Assembly: GCF_965227735.1 (NCBI RefSeq)
Contig: NZ_OZ245776.1
Coordinates: forward strand, 868,001-932,000
Reading direction: 5' to 3'
Origin: Larkinella sp965227735
Lineage (GTDB): Bacteria; Bacteroidota; Bacteroidia; Cytophagales; Spirosomataceae
Length of the DNA stretch: 64,000 nt
Shown here: positions 42,476 through 49,982 of the stretch, piece after piece
How positions within the stretch are numbered: position 1 is the first letter of the stretch
Layout: every line of letters begins with the position of its first letter
Position numbers and translations under genes: made by a program
Notes under the pieces: generated by a model
The model's database searches: none
Seen by the model: the letters and a program-made list of their open reading frames with translations, nothing else
What the model was told of the DNA's origin: nothing

Positions 42476-43435
42476 ATGAAACGTTTCCTGCTTTTCCTGG
42501 CGGTTTTTTGTCTGACTACTACCCTTTCGTTTGCGCAAACGAAAGGCGTCAGAAAGGTAAAAATCGGGATGTTTTCCGATGTACATATTCCCACCATGCA
42601 CGACGGCGAATCCCGGCTGACGGCTTTTATGGACAGCATGAAAACCGCCAAACCCGACTTTATCATCGAACTCGGCGATTTTGGGATTCCCGCCGAAAAA
42701 TACGCTCCGGCTTTTGCGATCTGGGATGCCTACCCCGGCCCCAAATACCACCTCATCGGCAACCACGAAATGGACGGCGGCACCTCACTCGCACAGGCGC
42801 TGGCCTACCGAAAAATGCCTTCTTCCTATTATACCTTTGACCAACAGGGCTTTCGCTTCATTGTGCTGGATGGCAACGACAAAAAATCGCCGGAACTGAA
42901 AGGTTATCAGGAACACATCGGAATCGTTCAATTAGCCTGGTTGAAAGAACAGCTTGAGAAGGCCACCTCCCCCATCGTCATCTTCTCCCACCAGGGTCTG
43001 GGACCCGACGGTGTCGATAATGCCGCCGAAATCCGGGCGATCCTGGAAGCGCACAATGCCAAAACCAGGAAGGCCAAAATCATCGCCAATTTCTACGGCC
43101 ACATCCACTACGACCGGGCCGAAGAAGTGAACGGCATCTGGTATATCTGCATCAACTCGATGTCTTACAAATGGCTGGGGGAAGAATACGGACACATTCG
43201 GTACAGCGCCGAAGTTGACAAGAATTTCAAGTGGATCAAATACACCGCGCCTTACAAAGATCCGCTGTATACGGTTGTGGAAATTTCGACCGATGGCTTA
43301 ATCAACATCGCTGGTAAAAAATCCGAATGGGTTGGTCCGTCGCCCTGGGATGTGGGCTTTCCTGACAAAAACAAGGCGTATGACCGACCCGAAATCCGGG
43401 CTAAAAAGCTGCGCTTTTCGCCCGTGAAACTGTAA
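42476..43435 (+). CDS. Calcineurin-like metallophosphoesterase, secreted
   Basis: 319 residues from ATG 42476, chosen because it gives a signal peptide (LLFLAVFCLTTTLSFAQ); the frame is open further upstream into the preceding gene. The dimetal phosphoesterase motifs are complete: GMFSDVHIP, IELGDFG, GNHEMDGG, FSHQGLGPDG and FYGHIHYDR. Compact, with no Fn3 domain, unlike the purple-acid-phosphatase-like relatives in this window. It probably hydrolyses phosphomonoesters or nucleotide/phosphodiester substrates in the periplasm. It lies 12 nt after the NagX-like gene, so the pair is probably one operon. The nested family-D repeat begins 4 nt after its stop. Confidence 0.88.
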   Translation: MKRFLLFLAVFCLTTTLSFAQTKGVRKVKIGMFSDVHIPTMHDGESRLTAFMDSMKTAKPDFIIELGDFGIPAEKYAPAFAIWDAYPGPKYHLIGNHEMDGGTSLAQALAYRKMPSSYYTFDQQGFRFIVLDGNDKKSPELKGYQEHIGIVQLAWLKEQLEKATSPIVIFSHQGLGPDGVDNAAEIRAILEAHNAKTRKAKIIANFYGHIHYDRAEEVNGIWYICINSMSYKWLGEEYGHIRYSAEVDKNFKWIKYTAPYKDPLYTVVEISTDGLINIAGKKSEWVGPSPWDVGFPDKNKAYDRPEIRAKKLRFSPVKL

Positions 43436-43439
43436 CGAA

Positions 43440-43677
43440 ACCCCTAAATCCCCTAAAGGGGACTTCTACATCTGGATAATTCTGCGTCCAAGTCCCCTTT
43501 AGGGCAGGGCTGTTAAGTTCTGGAAATTAGGATCGTTGAAGTTAGCAATATCAATCCGCTTTTCGCCCCCAACCCCCTAAAGGGGGCTAAAACATCCGGA
43601 TTTCGAAGCCCCCTTTAGGGGGTTGGGGGCGAAAAGCGGAAGAACTTAACAGCCCTGCCCCTTAGGGGATTTAGGGG
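43440..43677. repeat. Family D repeat split by an inserted palindromic element (nested)
   Basis: The outer element is family D: left arm 43440-43465, loop 43466-43489 (CATCTGGATAATTCTGCG), right arm broken after 43504. Between 43505 and 43657 sits another element with perfect 17-bp terminal inverted repeats (CAGGGCTGTTAAGTTCT at 43505-43521, complement at 43641-43657). Inside that is a perfect 33-bp hairpin (43556-43588 / 43607-43639) with CATCCGGA in its loop, preceded by ~34 nt of unique sequence. The outer sequence resumes at 43658 as CCCCTTAGGG; the copy before the insert reads CCCCTTTAGGG. This is a target-duplication-like repeat. Confidence 0.88.
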
Positions 43678-43692
43678 TACAATTCTAAAAAT

Positions 43693-45567
43693 ATGACTTT
43701 CCGAAACCCTTTACCTTATCTTGCTTTTTTTTTGTTTTGTAGCTTTATCACTCATTCACAAACCGGTAGCCCTGCCGAACCAGTCCGGTACATCGGTGGC
43801 GAAACCGTCGATCCGAGTGTGCACGAGGGGCGTCTCCGGTATGCCGTCGGCGTAGAAAGCCGCCAGACATTGCGCGTCAATCGCACCCATCCCGAACTGG
43901 CCGATGATCACGGCTGGACCTACAACCACGCTTCCAATCTGTGCTACTGGAACAACACCTTTTACCAGCAATACCTGAGTAACCCCGTCGACGAACACAT
44001 TGCGCCCGGACAAACGCTGGTGATTACCTCCAAAGACGGTCGGCAGTGGGGCAAACCCGAGGTGGTTTTTCCGCCTTACGTTCCTCCCACTGGCGTTACG
44101 ATCCCCGACAGTTCCAACGGCTACATGATGAACCAGCGCATGGGGTTTTACGTCGCTCCCAATGGTCGGCTGCTCGTGCTGGCGTTCTACGGGCATACGG
44201 AAGATCCGTTCGGGCAGGGCGGCATCGGGCGGGTGGTTCGGGAAGCTTACAAAGACGGCACGTATGGCCCGATTTACTTCATCCGCTACAGCAGTCACCC
44301 GACCCGCAACAACATCATATGGAACGAAACCAACACCAGTTATCCCTTCTATAAAGAAGCCACCGACGCCGGTTTTCTGGACGCCTGCAACGCGCTATTA
44401 GCCGACAAACTCATAACCTTTCAATGGTGGGATGAAGACCGGGGACTCGACGGTTTTTATGGCAGCAAAAAAGCCCGGGAAGCCCTGTCTTATTACCACC
44501 GGAAAGACGGCAAAGTGGTGGCCTTGTGGAAACGATCACACAGTGCTTTGTCATCCGACAACGGCCTTACCTTTTCCGATCCGGTCAGGGTGCCGACGCT
44601 CATCATGGCGGGTGGCAAGCAGTGGGGACAACGCACGGACGATGGCCGGTATGCCATTTGTTACAACCCCATCGAGATGGATGAACACCGGTTTCCACTG
44701 GCCCTGATCACCGGTGATGACGGTATTTTATTTGATAACCTGCTGATTATTCAGGGCGAAGTGCCACCCCGCCGTTTTTTTGGTCGCTGGAAAGACTTTG
44801 GCCCCTGTTACGTGCGCGGCATTGAAGAAGGCAACGGCAATCCGCCGGGCAACGACCTGTGGCTGACCTACAGCATGAACAAGGAAGACATCTGGATCAG
44901 CCGGGTTCCGACACCGGTTCGGTATGCGGTGAGCGGTCCGGTTTCGGATTCTTTCGACGGTTTATCACTCAACGGTGGGGTTCCCGACTGGAATATTTAC
45001 GCGCCGAAATGGGCACCGGTTTCGGTGGTCAACACGCCGGGAGCGACCGGAAAATGCCTGGAATTAGCCGACAAAGATCCGTACGATTACGCCCGGGCGA
45101 TCCGGGTTTATGAAGAAGGAAACCGCATTGAAATGAAGCTGAGAATCCGGGCTTCCCAAAATACAAACGGCACGCTGGAAATCGACCTCACCGACCGCTA
45201 CGGAAACCGCCCCGTCCGGCTGCGATTTGATGAAAAAGGGAGTATTGTAGCGACCGACGGCAGCACCGAAAAACGCCTGCAAGCGTATCAGCCGGGGCAA
45301 TGGTATGCCCTCACCTTTCGCGTAAATGCCAGCCTGAACGGGAGCTATGACCTCGCCATCGATGGCAAAACCGTGTTAGAAAAAGCGGCTTTGGCCGAAG
45401 CCGTCAAGTCCGTGGAACGGCTCTCGATTCGGACAGGACCTTACCGTGATTTACCCAATCGAAAAACGCCCAACGAGGAGCCTGGGCCTCCCCTGCCGGG
45501 TGCCGATGAAGCCGTGACACCCGCCGTCTATTACCTGGACGATGTACTGGTTAAACCTATCAAGTAG
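43693..45567 (+). CDS. Secreted sialidase-superfamily (BNR/Asp-box) protein
   Basis: 624 residues with a signal peptide (FLFCSFITHSQ). Asp-box-like motifs appear at TSKDGRQWGKP (about 115) and SSDNGLTFSDP (about 290), placing it in the six-bladed propeller superfamily of sialidases and related hydrolases. A segment of ~200 residues at the C-end (FDGLSLNGGVPDWNIYAP to YYLDDVLVKPI) looks like a laminin-G/concanavalin-like jelly roll that could bind glycan. The catalytic Arg triad and Asp/Glu/Tyr cannot be assigned by eye, so true sialidase activity is uncertain; a sugar-binding or other hydrolase role is equally possible. It follows the nested repeat and precedes a glycosidase-like gene. Confidence 0.72.
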   Translation: MTFRNPLPYLAFFLFCSFITHSQTGSPAEPVRYIGGETVDPSVHEGRLRYAVGVESRQTLRVNRTHPELADDHGWTYNHASNLCYWNNTFYQQYLSNPVDEHIAPGQTLVITSKDGRQWGKPEVVFPPYVPPTGVTIPDSSNGYMMNQRMGFYVAPNGRLLVLAFYGHTEDPFGQGGIGRVVREAYKDGTYGPIYFIRYSSHPTRNNIIWNETNTSYPFYKEATDAGFLDACNALLADKLITFQWWDEDRGLDGFYGSKKAREALSYYHRKDGKVVALWKRSHSALSSDNGLTFSDPVRVPTLIMAGGKQWGQRTDDGRYAICYNPIEMDEHRFPLALITGDDGILFDNLLIIQGEVPPRRFFGRWKDFGPCYVRGIEEGNGNPPGNDLWLTYSMNKEDIWISRVPTPVRYAVSGPVSDSFDGLSLNGGVPDWNIYAPKWAPVSVVNTPGATGKCLELADKDPYDYARAIRVYEEGNRIEMKLRIRASQNTNGTLEIDLTDRYGNRPVRLRFDEKGSIVATDGSTEKRLQAYQPGQWYALTFRVNASLNGSYDLAIDGKTVLEKAALAEAVKSVERLSIRTGPYRDLPNRKTPNEEPGPPLPGADEAVTPAVYYLDDVLVKPIK

Positions 45568-45570
45568 CCT

Positions 45571-45636
45571 GCGGTTTTAACCGTGGGGTATTAAACCCGA
45601 ACTGAGTCCACGGGAGCAACCGGTTCAACGGTTTTG
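45571..45636. repeat. Decayed family-C-like hairpin
   Basis: Contains GCGGTTTTAACCGTGGGG and, 45 nt on, AACCGGTTCAACGGTTTT, resembling the family-C hairpins at 20644 but with weaker pairing. It begins 4 nt after the sialidase-like stop. Probably an eroded copy. Confidence 0.4.
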
Positions 45637-45689
45637 GTGGAAGATGACGGAGAATCTACCCTTACAATGCATATTTCCTAACCCTTTGA

Positions 45690-48128
45690 ATGAATCACAT
45701 GCGTACGTGGAATTTATTTTTTTCTATGCTCATCACGCTTTTCGGACTGTTATCCATTTCGGTAAAAGCGGACCCCATCGACTTGTCCAAAGCGCAGATC
45801 TACTGTCCGGTAAAAGACCCCAAAGTGCTGCTCCGAAGCCTGGAAATTTTGCAACAGGAAGTGGAAAAACGGAGCCAAATTCAACTGCCCATCGGAAAGA
45901 AAATCCCCAAACCCGGACAGGCTGCCCTCTATTTAACTACCGAAAAAGAGCTGGCCGCACTTCCGGAATGGCTTCGTTCGGCCGCGAGCAAAATGCCCGC
46001 AACCCGAAGCGAGGGGTTTAAACTGGTGATTGATGAAAGCACGAATGCGGTTTTGATTGTGGGGAACGATGCGCGGGGATTGCTGTATGGCGTGGGGCGG
46101 CTTTTGCGCAAACTGGACATGCGGCCCGGTAAAATCATGATCTTGGGTGAAGCGTCGATTGCCACCAGCCCGACGTATCCGATTCGGGGGCATCAACTCG
46201 GGTATCGTCCGAAAACGAATGCCTACGATGCTTTTTCGGTGGCCCAATTTGATCAGTACATCCGGGATCTGTCGTTGTTTGGAGCCAACAGCATCGAAAT
46301 TATGCCCCCGCGGACGGACGACGACTTTACGAGTCGGCACATGAAATTGCCAGCCATCAAAATGATCGCCGAGCAGTCACGGATTTGCCGGGAATACGGC
46401 CTGGATGTCTGGATGTGGTACCCAAACCTGGGCAAAGATTACGTCCATCCTGACTCGATTCAGAAGGAACTAAAGGAACGGCATGAAATTTTTGCCGCCG
46501 TTCCGAAGCTCGATGCGGTGTTTGTGCCGGGCGGTGACCCCGGCGATCTTGAACCGGACGTGCTGTTTGCCTGGCTCGAAAAAGAAGCGGCTGTGTTGAC
46601 GAAATATCATCCGAAAGCCAAAATATGGGTTTCTCCGCAGGTTTTCCGGCCTACACAAGCCTGGTTCGACGCCTTTTACAAACACGTTAACAAGGAATAT
46701 CCGTGGTTTGGCGGAGTGGTTTTCGGGCCGTGGGTGAAGATGACCGTGCAGGAAATCCGAAAGGTGGTAAAACCGTCGATCCCGATCCGGCATTACCCCG
46801 ACATCACGCACAACTACAGCTCCCAATACCCGGTTCCGCACTGGGACCTGGCGTGGTCGATGACCAGCGGCCGAGAGAGCATCAACCCGCGCCCCCACGA
46901 CGAAAAAGCCATTCATAATGCGCTCGACGAATTTGGCGCGGGCAGCATTAGCTACTCGGAAGGCACCAACGACGACGTCAACAAGTTTGTCTGGAGTGAT
47001 CAGGACTGGAACCCCGAAACCCCGGTCGTCGAAACCCTGCGCGATTACGCCCGTCTGTTTATTGGCCCGGATTTTACTGAAACCGTCACGCAGGGCCTGC
47101 TTTCGCTGGAACAAAACTGGCGCGGCAATCTCCTCACCAACCAGGCCGTTTACCAGACATTGATGCAATGGCAGACGATGGAAAAACAGGCTCCGCTCCG
47201 CGTTTTGCAGAACCCCCGGTTTCAGATGGGCCAGATTCGGGCTTACTACGATGCTTACACGAAACGACGGCTTTTGTACGAAACGGAACTGGAACAGCAG
47301 GCGCGGGATATTTTGGCGGGTGCCGAAACGAGCGGTTCTTTACCGGTCATCAAGCGGGCGAACGAGATACTGGAAAAAGCCTGGAAAAACCGTATTCTGC
47401 CGGAATACCGGACGAAATGTTTTGCCCTGGCCGACTCCCTTTTCAAGTCGATCGGTGCGCAGTTGACGATGGAAAAGCACGGCGCAATGTCGGGACGGGG
47501 AAATTTTATCGACAACATTGACATTCCGCTCAACGACTCGCCCTGGCTGCTGGATCAGATGGCAAAGATTGAGAAACTGACCGACGAGAAAGCAAGAACC
47601 CTGAAAATCAAGGAAATACTGCACCGCACCGACCCTGGCCCCGGCGGTTTTTACGACCACCTGGGCGCCCCGGAAAGCTGGCACCGGGTGGTTTCAGGCC
47701 TGAACTGGGAAGCCGACCCCGGCAGTTTGAAATCGCCCCGGATTGGGTTCGGCGTGGGATTGGTCGGTGTCGAATGGGTGGATGAAATCAAAGCGACGGG
47801 TTTTAAAGGACAGATTACGCCCCGGGTCTGGATGAAACAGGCCAAAACGCTGTATGACCAGCCGTTAAAAATCGCTTATGACGAACTCGATCCGAAAGCT
47901 TCTTACCGCATGCGGATTGCCTACACTGGCCGGTTTCGTTCCCGCATGAAACTGACAACGGACGACGGATCGGTGATCCACGACTTCATTCAAACCGGCG
48001 AGCAACCCATCTACGAATTTGACCTGCCGAAAGCGGCTTTGTCAGACGGAAAAGTAACGTTTATCTGGACTTGTGGTGAAGGCGAACGCGGTTCGCAGGT
48101 GACGGAAATCTGGCTCATTCGGAAGTAA
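45690..48128 (+). CDS. Secreted glycoside-hydrolase-like protein, paralogue of 33507-35825
   Basis: 812 residues; the signal peptide starts from ATG 45690 or 45699 (either is possible). The architecture matches the 772-residue paralogue: an N-domain ending in VGNDARGLLYGVGRLLRKLD, then a TIM-barrel-like region (YPIRGHQLGYR, NSIEIMPPRTDDD, PGGDPGDLEP, HYPDITHNY, YSEGTNDDVNKFVWSD) and a C-terminal beta-rich part with RIAYTGRFRSRM. The NDDVNK acidic pair aligns with HDDINK in the relative. Likely a periplasmic or surface glycan hydrolase; specificity unknown. The metallophosphoesterase with MetallophosN/C domains lies downstream, after a repeat containing three 14-bp tandem units. Confidence 0.75.
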   Translation: MNHMRTWNLFFSMLITLFGLLSISVKADPIDLSKAQIYCPVKDPKVLLRSLEILQQEVEKRSQIQLPIGKKIPKPGQAALYLTTEKELAALPEWLRSAASKMPATRSEGFKLVIDESTNAVLIVGNDARGLLYGVGRLLRKLDMRPGKIMILGEASIATSPTYPIRGHQLGYRPKTNAYDAFSVAQFDQYIRDLSLFGANSIEIMPPRTDDDFTSRHMKLPAIKMIAEQSRICREYGLDVWMWYPNLGKDYVHPDSIQKELKERHEIFAAVPKLDAVFVPGGDPGDLEPDVLFAWLEKEAAVLTKYHPKAKIWVSPQVFRPTQAWFDAFYKHVNKEYPWFGGVVFGPWVKMTVQEIRKVVKPSIPIRHYPDITHNYSSQYPVPHWDLAWSMTSGRESINPRPHDEKAIHNALDEFGAGSISYSEGTNDDVNKFVWSDQDWNPETPVVETLRDYARLFIGPDFTETVTQGLLSLEQNWRGNLLTNQAVYQTLMQWQTMEKQAPLRVLQNPRFQMGQIRAYYDAYTKRRLLYETELEQQARDILAGAETSGSLPVIKRANEILEKAWKNRILPEYRTKCFALADSLFKSIGAQLTMEKHGAMSGRGNFIDNIDIPLNDSPWLLDQMAKIEKLTDEKARTLKIKEILHRTDPGPGGFYDHLGAPESWHRVVSGLNWEADPGSLKSPRIGFGVGLVGVEWVDEIKATGFKGQITPRVWMKQAKTLYDQPLKIAYDELDPKASYRMRIAYTGRFRSRMKLTTDDGSVIHDFIQTGEQPIYEFDLPKAALSDGKVTFIWTCGEGERGSQVTEIWLIRK

Positions 48129-48137
48129 TCATACGAA

Positions 48138-48208
48138 ACCTGCAAGGTCTTGAAGACGGGGTCGCCCAGACGGGGTCGCCCAGACGGGGTCGCCCAGACC
48201 TTACAGGT
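48138..48208. repeat. Stem-loop carrying three 14-bp tandem repeats
   Basis: ACCTGCAAGGTCT (48138-48150) pairs with AGACCTTACAGGT (48196-48208), 12 of 13 positions. Between them, three perfect head-to-tail copies of ACGGGGTCGCCCAG occupy 48156-48197. The structure begins 9 nt after the stop of the glycosidase-like gene. The tandem copies suggest recent slippage growth of the loop. Confidence 0.9.
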
Positions 48209-48233
48209 GTCTGTTAGCGGTTTTTGGCAGCCC

Positions 48234-49811
48234 ATGAATTATCTTAATGCGATGAACTCTATCCTGACGGTTTCCTTCTTTTTGTTACTGCTGACGCAGC
48301 TTGCCAACGCCCAAACCACCGCCACCGGAACGGTGTATAACGACCTCAACAAAAACCGCATCCGCGACAAAAACGAACCCGGACTAGCCAACGTCTGTGT
48401 ATCGAACGGTCGGGAAGTAACCACAACCGACCAGTCTGGCAAATGGAATCTTCCGGCGGGCGACGATACCGGTTTTTTCGTCATCAAACCCGCCGGTTTT
48501 GGTGTTCCGGTCAATGGCGATCAGATTCCACAGCACGCGTATCTGCACAAACCCAACGGCTCGCCAACCACCCAGACGGAAGGCGTCGCGCCCACCGGGC
48601 CGTTGCCGAAATCCGTCGACTTTCCACTCTGGTCGCAGAAAGAGGAAAAACAGTTTTCGGCCCTGTTGTTCGGTGATCCGCAGGCCCGTGGCATGACCGA
48701 AGTGAACTACGTCCTGCACGATGTGGTGGAAGAATGCATCGGTACGTCGGCGAAATTTGGTCTTTCCCTTGGTGATATCGTCGCCGATGATCCGAATCTG
48801 TTTGCCCCGATCAACGCCGGTATTGCCCACATCGGAATCCCCTGGTACACGACCTTCGGCAACCACGATTTCAACCGGGGCGCCACTGACGACCGGTTTA
48901 GCGACGAAACCTTTGAACGGTTTTATGGCCCAAGTTCCTACGCCTTCGAGTATGCTCAGGTGGCGTTTATCGTCCTGAAAAACATCTATTTCAATGCGGA
49001 TGGAAAATATAAGGCGCACTTTGTGGACACCCAGTTCGATTTCGTCCGCAACTACCTGGCTCGGGTGCCGGAAAACAAGCTGGTGGTGCTGGTGATGCAC
49101 GCGCCGATTGTGATTTGCGACAACCGGAAGGAGTTATTCAAGATCATCGAAAACCGCCCCCATCTCTTTTCCATTTCCGGCCATACGCACACGATGGCGC
49201 ACCTTTTCGTGGATGAAAAATGGGGCTGGACGGGTGCCAGACCGCACCATCATTTCATCAATGCGACGGTTTGCGGAAGCTGGTGGGCGGGAATAAAAGA
49301 TGAAACGGGAATCCCGCACGCGACCATGAACGACGGCGCACCCAACGGCTATTCCCTCCTGACCTTTGACGGTAATCAGTATTCCATCCGGTTCAAAGCC
49401 GCCCGCCGACCGGCTGATTATCAGATGAATATCTACCTGCCGGAAGAACAGACCCAAACCGACTGGGATACGACCCACGTCGTCGTCAACGTGTTTGCCG
49501 GATCATCGCGTTCGACGGTGGAGATGCAACTTGCCGGACAAACCAACTGGATTCCGCTTACATTCACCCCCTCGCGCGACCCTGCCGTTGCGGCCATGCA
49601 CCAGTTGGACCCCTACCTCGACGCCACCGTCGACGGCACTAAAGTTGAAAAAGTGCTGGGCTGGAAAATGGACGAACCGGAGCTATCCAACCACATCTGG
49701 CGGGGCGTCCTGCCGAAAAACCTGCCACCGGGAACCCACCGGGTCACGATTCGAACCACCGATCAATTTGGACAAACGTACGCGGCCCACCGGCTTTTCA
49801 GGGTAAAATAA
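48234..49811 (+). CDS. Metallophosphoesterase with N- and C-terminal accessory domains
   Basis: 525 residues from ATG 48234; ATG 48252 is an alternative. A longer frame starting with TTG at 48150 is rejected because it would translate the tandem repeat. The signal peptide ends near LANAQ. Residues about 20-110 form an SdrD-B-like beta-sandwich (MetallophosN: VYNDLNKNRIRDKNEPGLANVCVSNG). The catalytic core follows: LLFGDPQARG, SLGDIVADD, TFGNHDFNRG, LVMHAPI and SGHTHTMAH. A C-terminal beta domain of ~170 residues closes the protein. The architecture is common in Bacteroidota secreted phosphoesterases; substrate unknown. It is the fourth calcineurin-type phosphoesterase in the window. Confidence 0.88.
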   Translation: MNYLNAMNSILTVSFFLLLLTQLANAQTTATGTVYNDLNKNRIRDKNEPGLANVCVSNGREVTTTDQSGKWNLPAGDDTGFFVIKPAGFGVPVNGDQIPQHAYLHKPNGSPTTQTEGVAPTGPLPKSVDFPLWSQKEEKQFSALLFGDPQARGMTEVNYVLHDVVEECIGTSAKFGLSLGDIVADDPNLFAPINAGIAHIGIPWYTTFGNHDFNRGATDDRFSDETFERFYGPSSYAFEYAQVAFIVLKNIYFNADGKYKAHFVDTQFDFVRNYLARVPENKLVVLVMHAPIVICDNRKELFKIIENRPHLFSISGHTHTMAHLFVDEKWGWTGARPHHHFINATVCGSWWAGIKDETGIPHATMNDGAPNGYSLLTFDGNQYSIRFKAARRPADYQMNIYLPEEQTQTDWDTTHVVVNVFAGSSRSTVEMQLAGQTNWIPLTFTPSRDPAVAAMHQLDPYLDATVDGTKVEKVLGWKMDEPELSNHIWRGVLPKNLPPGTHRVTIRTTDQFGQTYAAHRLFRVK

Positions 49812-49823
49812 AGGGGATAGAAG

Positions 49824-49876
49824 AGAGAGGTGAGAGTAAAGAGTCGATTGCTGACACTCTTTACTCTCACCTCTCT
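49824..49876. repeat. Inverted repeat, family F (AGAGAGGTGAGAGTAAAGAGT), copy 1
   Basis: Arms 49824-49844 and 49856-49876 are perfectly complementary over 21 bp; weaker pairing extends outward. It starts 12 nt after the phosphoesterase stop. A related purine-rich arm occurs at 57099. Confidence 0.88.
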
Positions 49877-49908
49877 TGTCTCTATTCTTTTATCATATCT
49901 GGCCGGAA

Positions 49909-49941
49909 TTTTGCTTTATTTTTCAATTAGTTGTAATATTT
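49909..49941 (+). promoter_or_regulatory. Candidate promoter for the mmsA operon
   Basis: TTTTG at 49909-49913 and TAATATTT at 49934-49941, 20 nt apart. This fits the Bacteroidota -33 / -7 pattern (TTTG, then TAnnTTTG) with one mismatch in the -7 box. It lies 42 nt before the dehydrogenase start. Confidence 0.4.
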
Positions 49942-49982
49942 ACTAGGGCTTTCGCTTTTGCCCCTAAACCGTTCCGGAAAGT

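Noticed and set aside
43693..45567. Firm call as sialidase
   Set aside because: Two Asp-box-like motifs support the fold, but the catalytic Arg triad and Asp/Glu/Tyr could not be located by eye.
48150..48233. Upstream TTG-start extension of the MetallophosN/C phosphoesterase
   Set aside because: The extension would translate the tandem 14-mers of the stem-loop and has no signal-peptide character; starts at 48234 or 48252 do.
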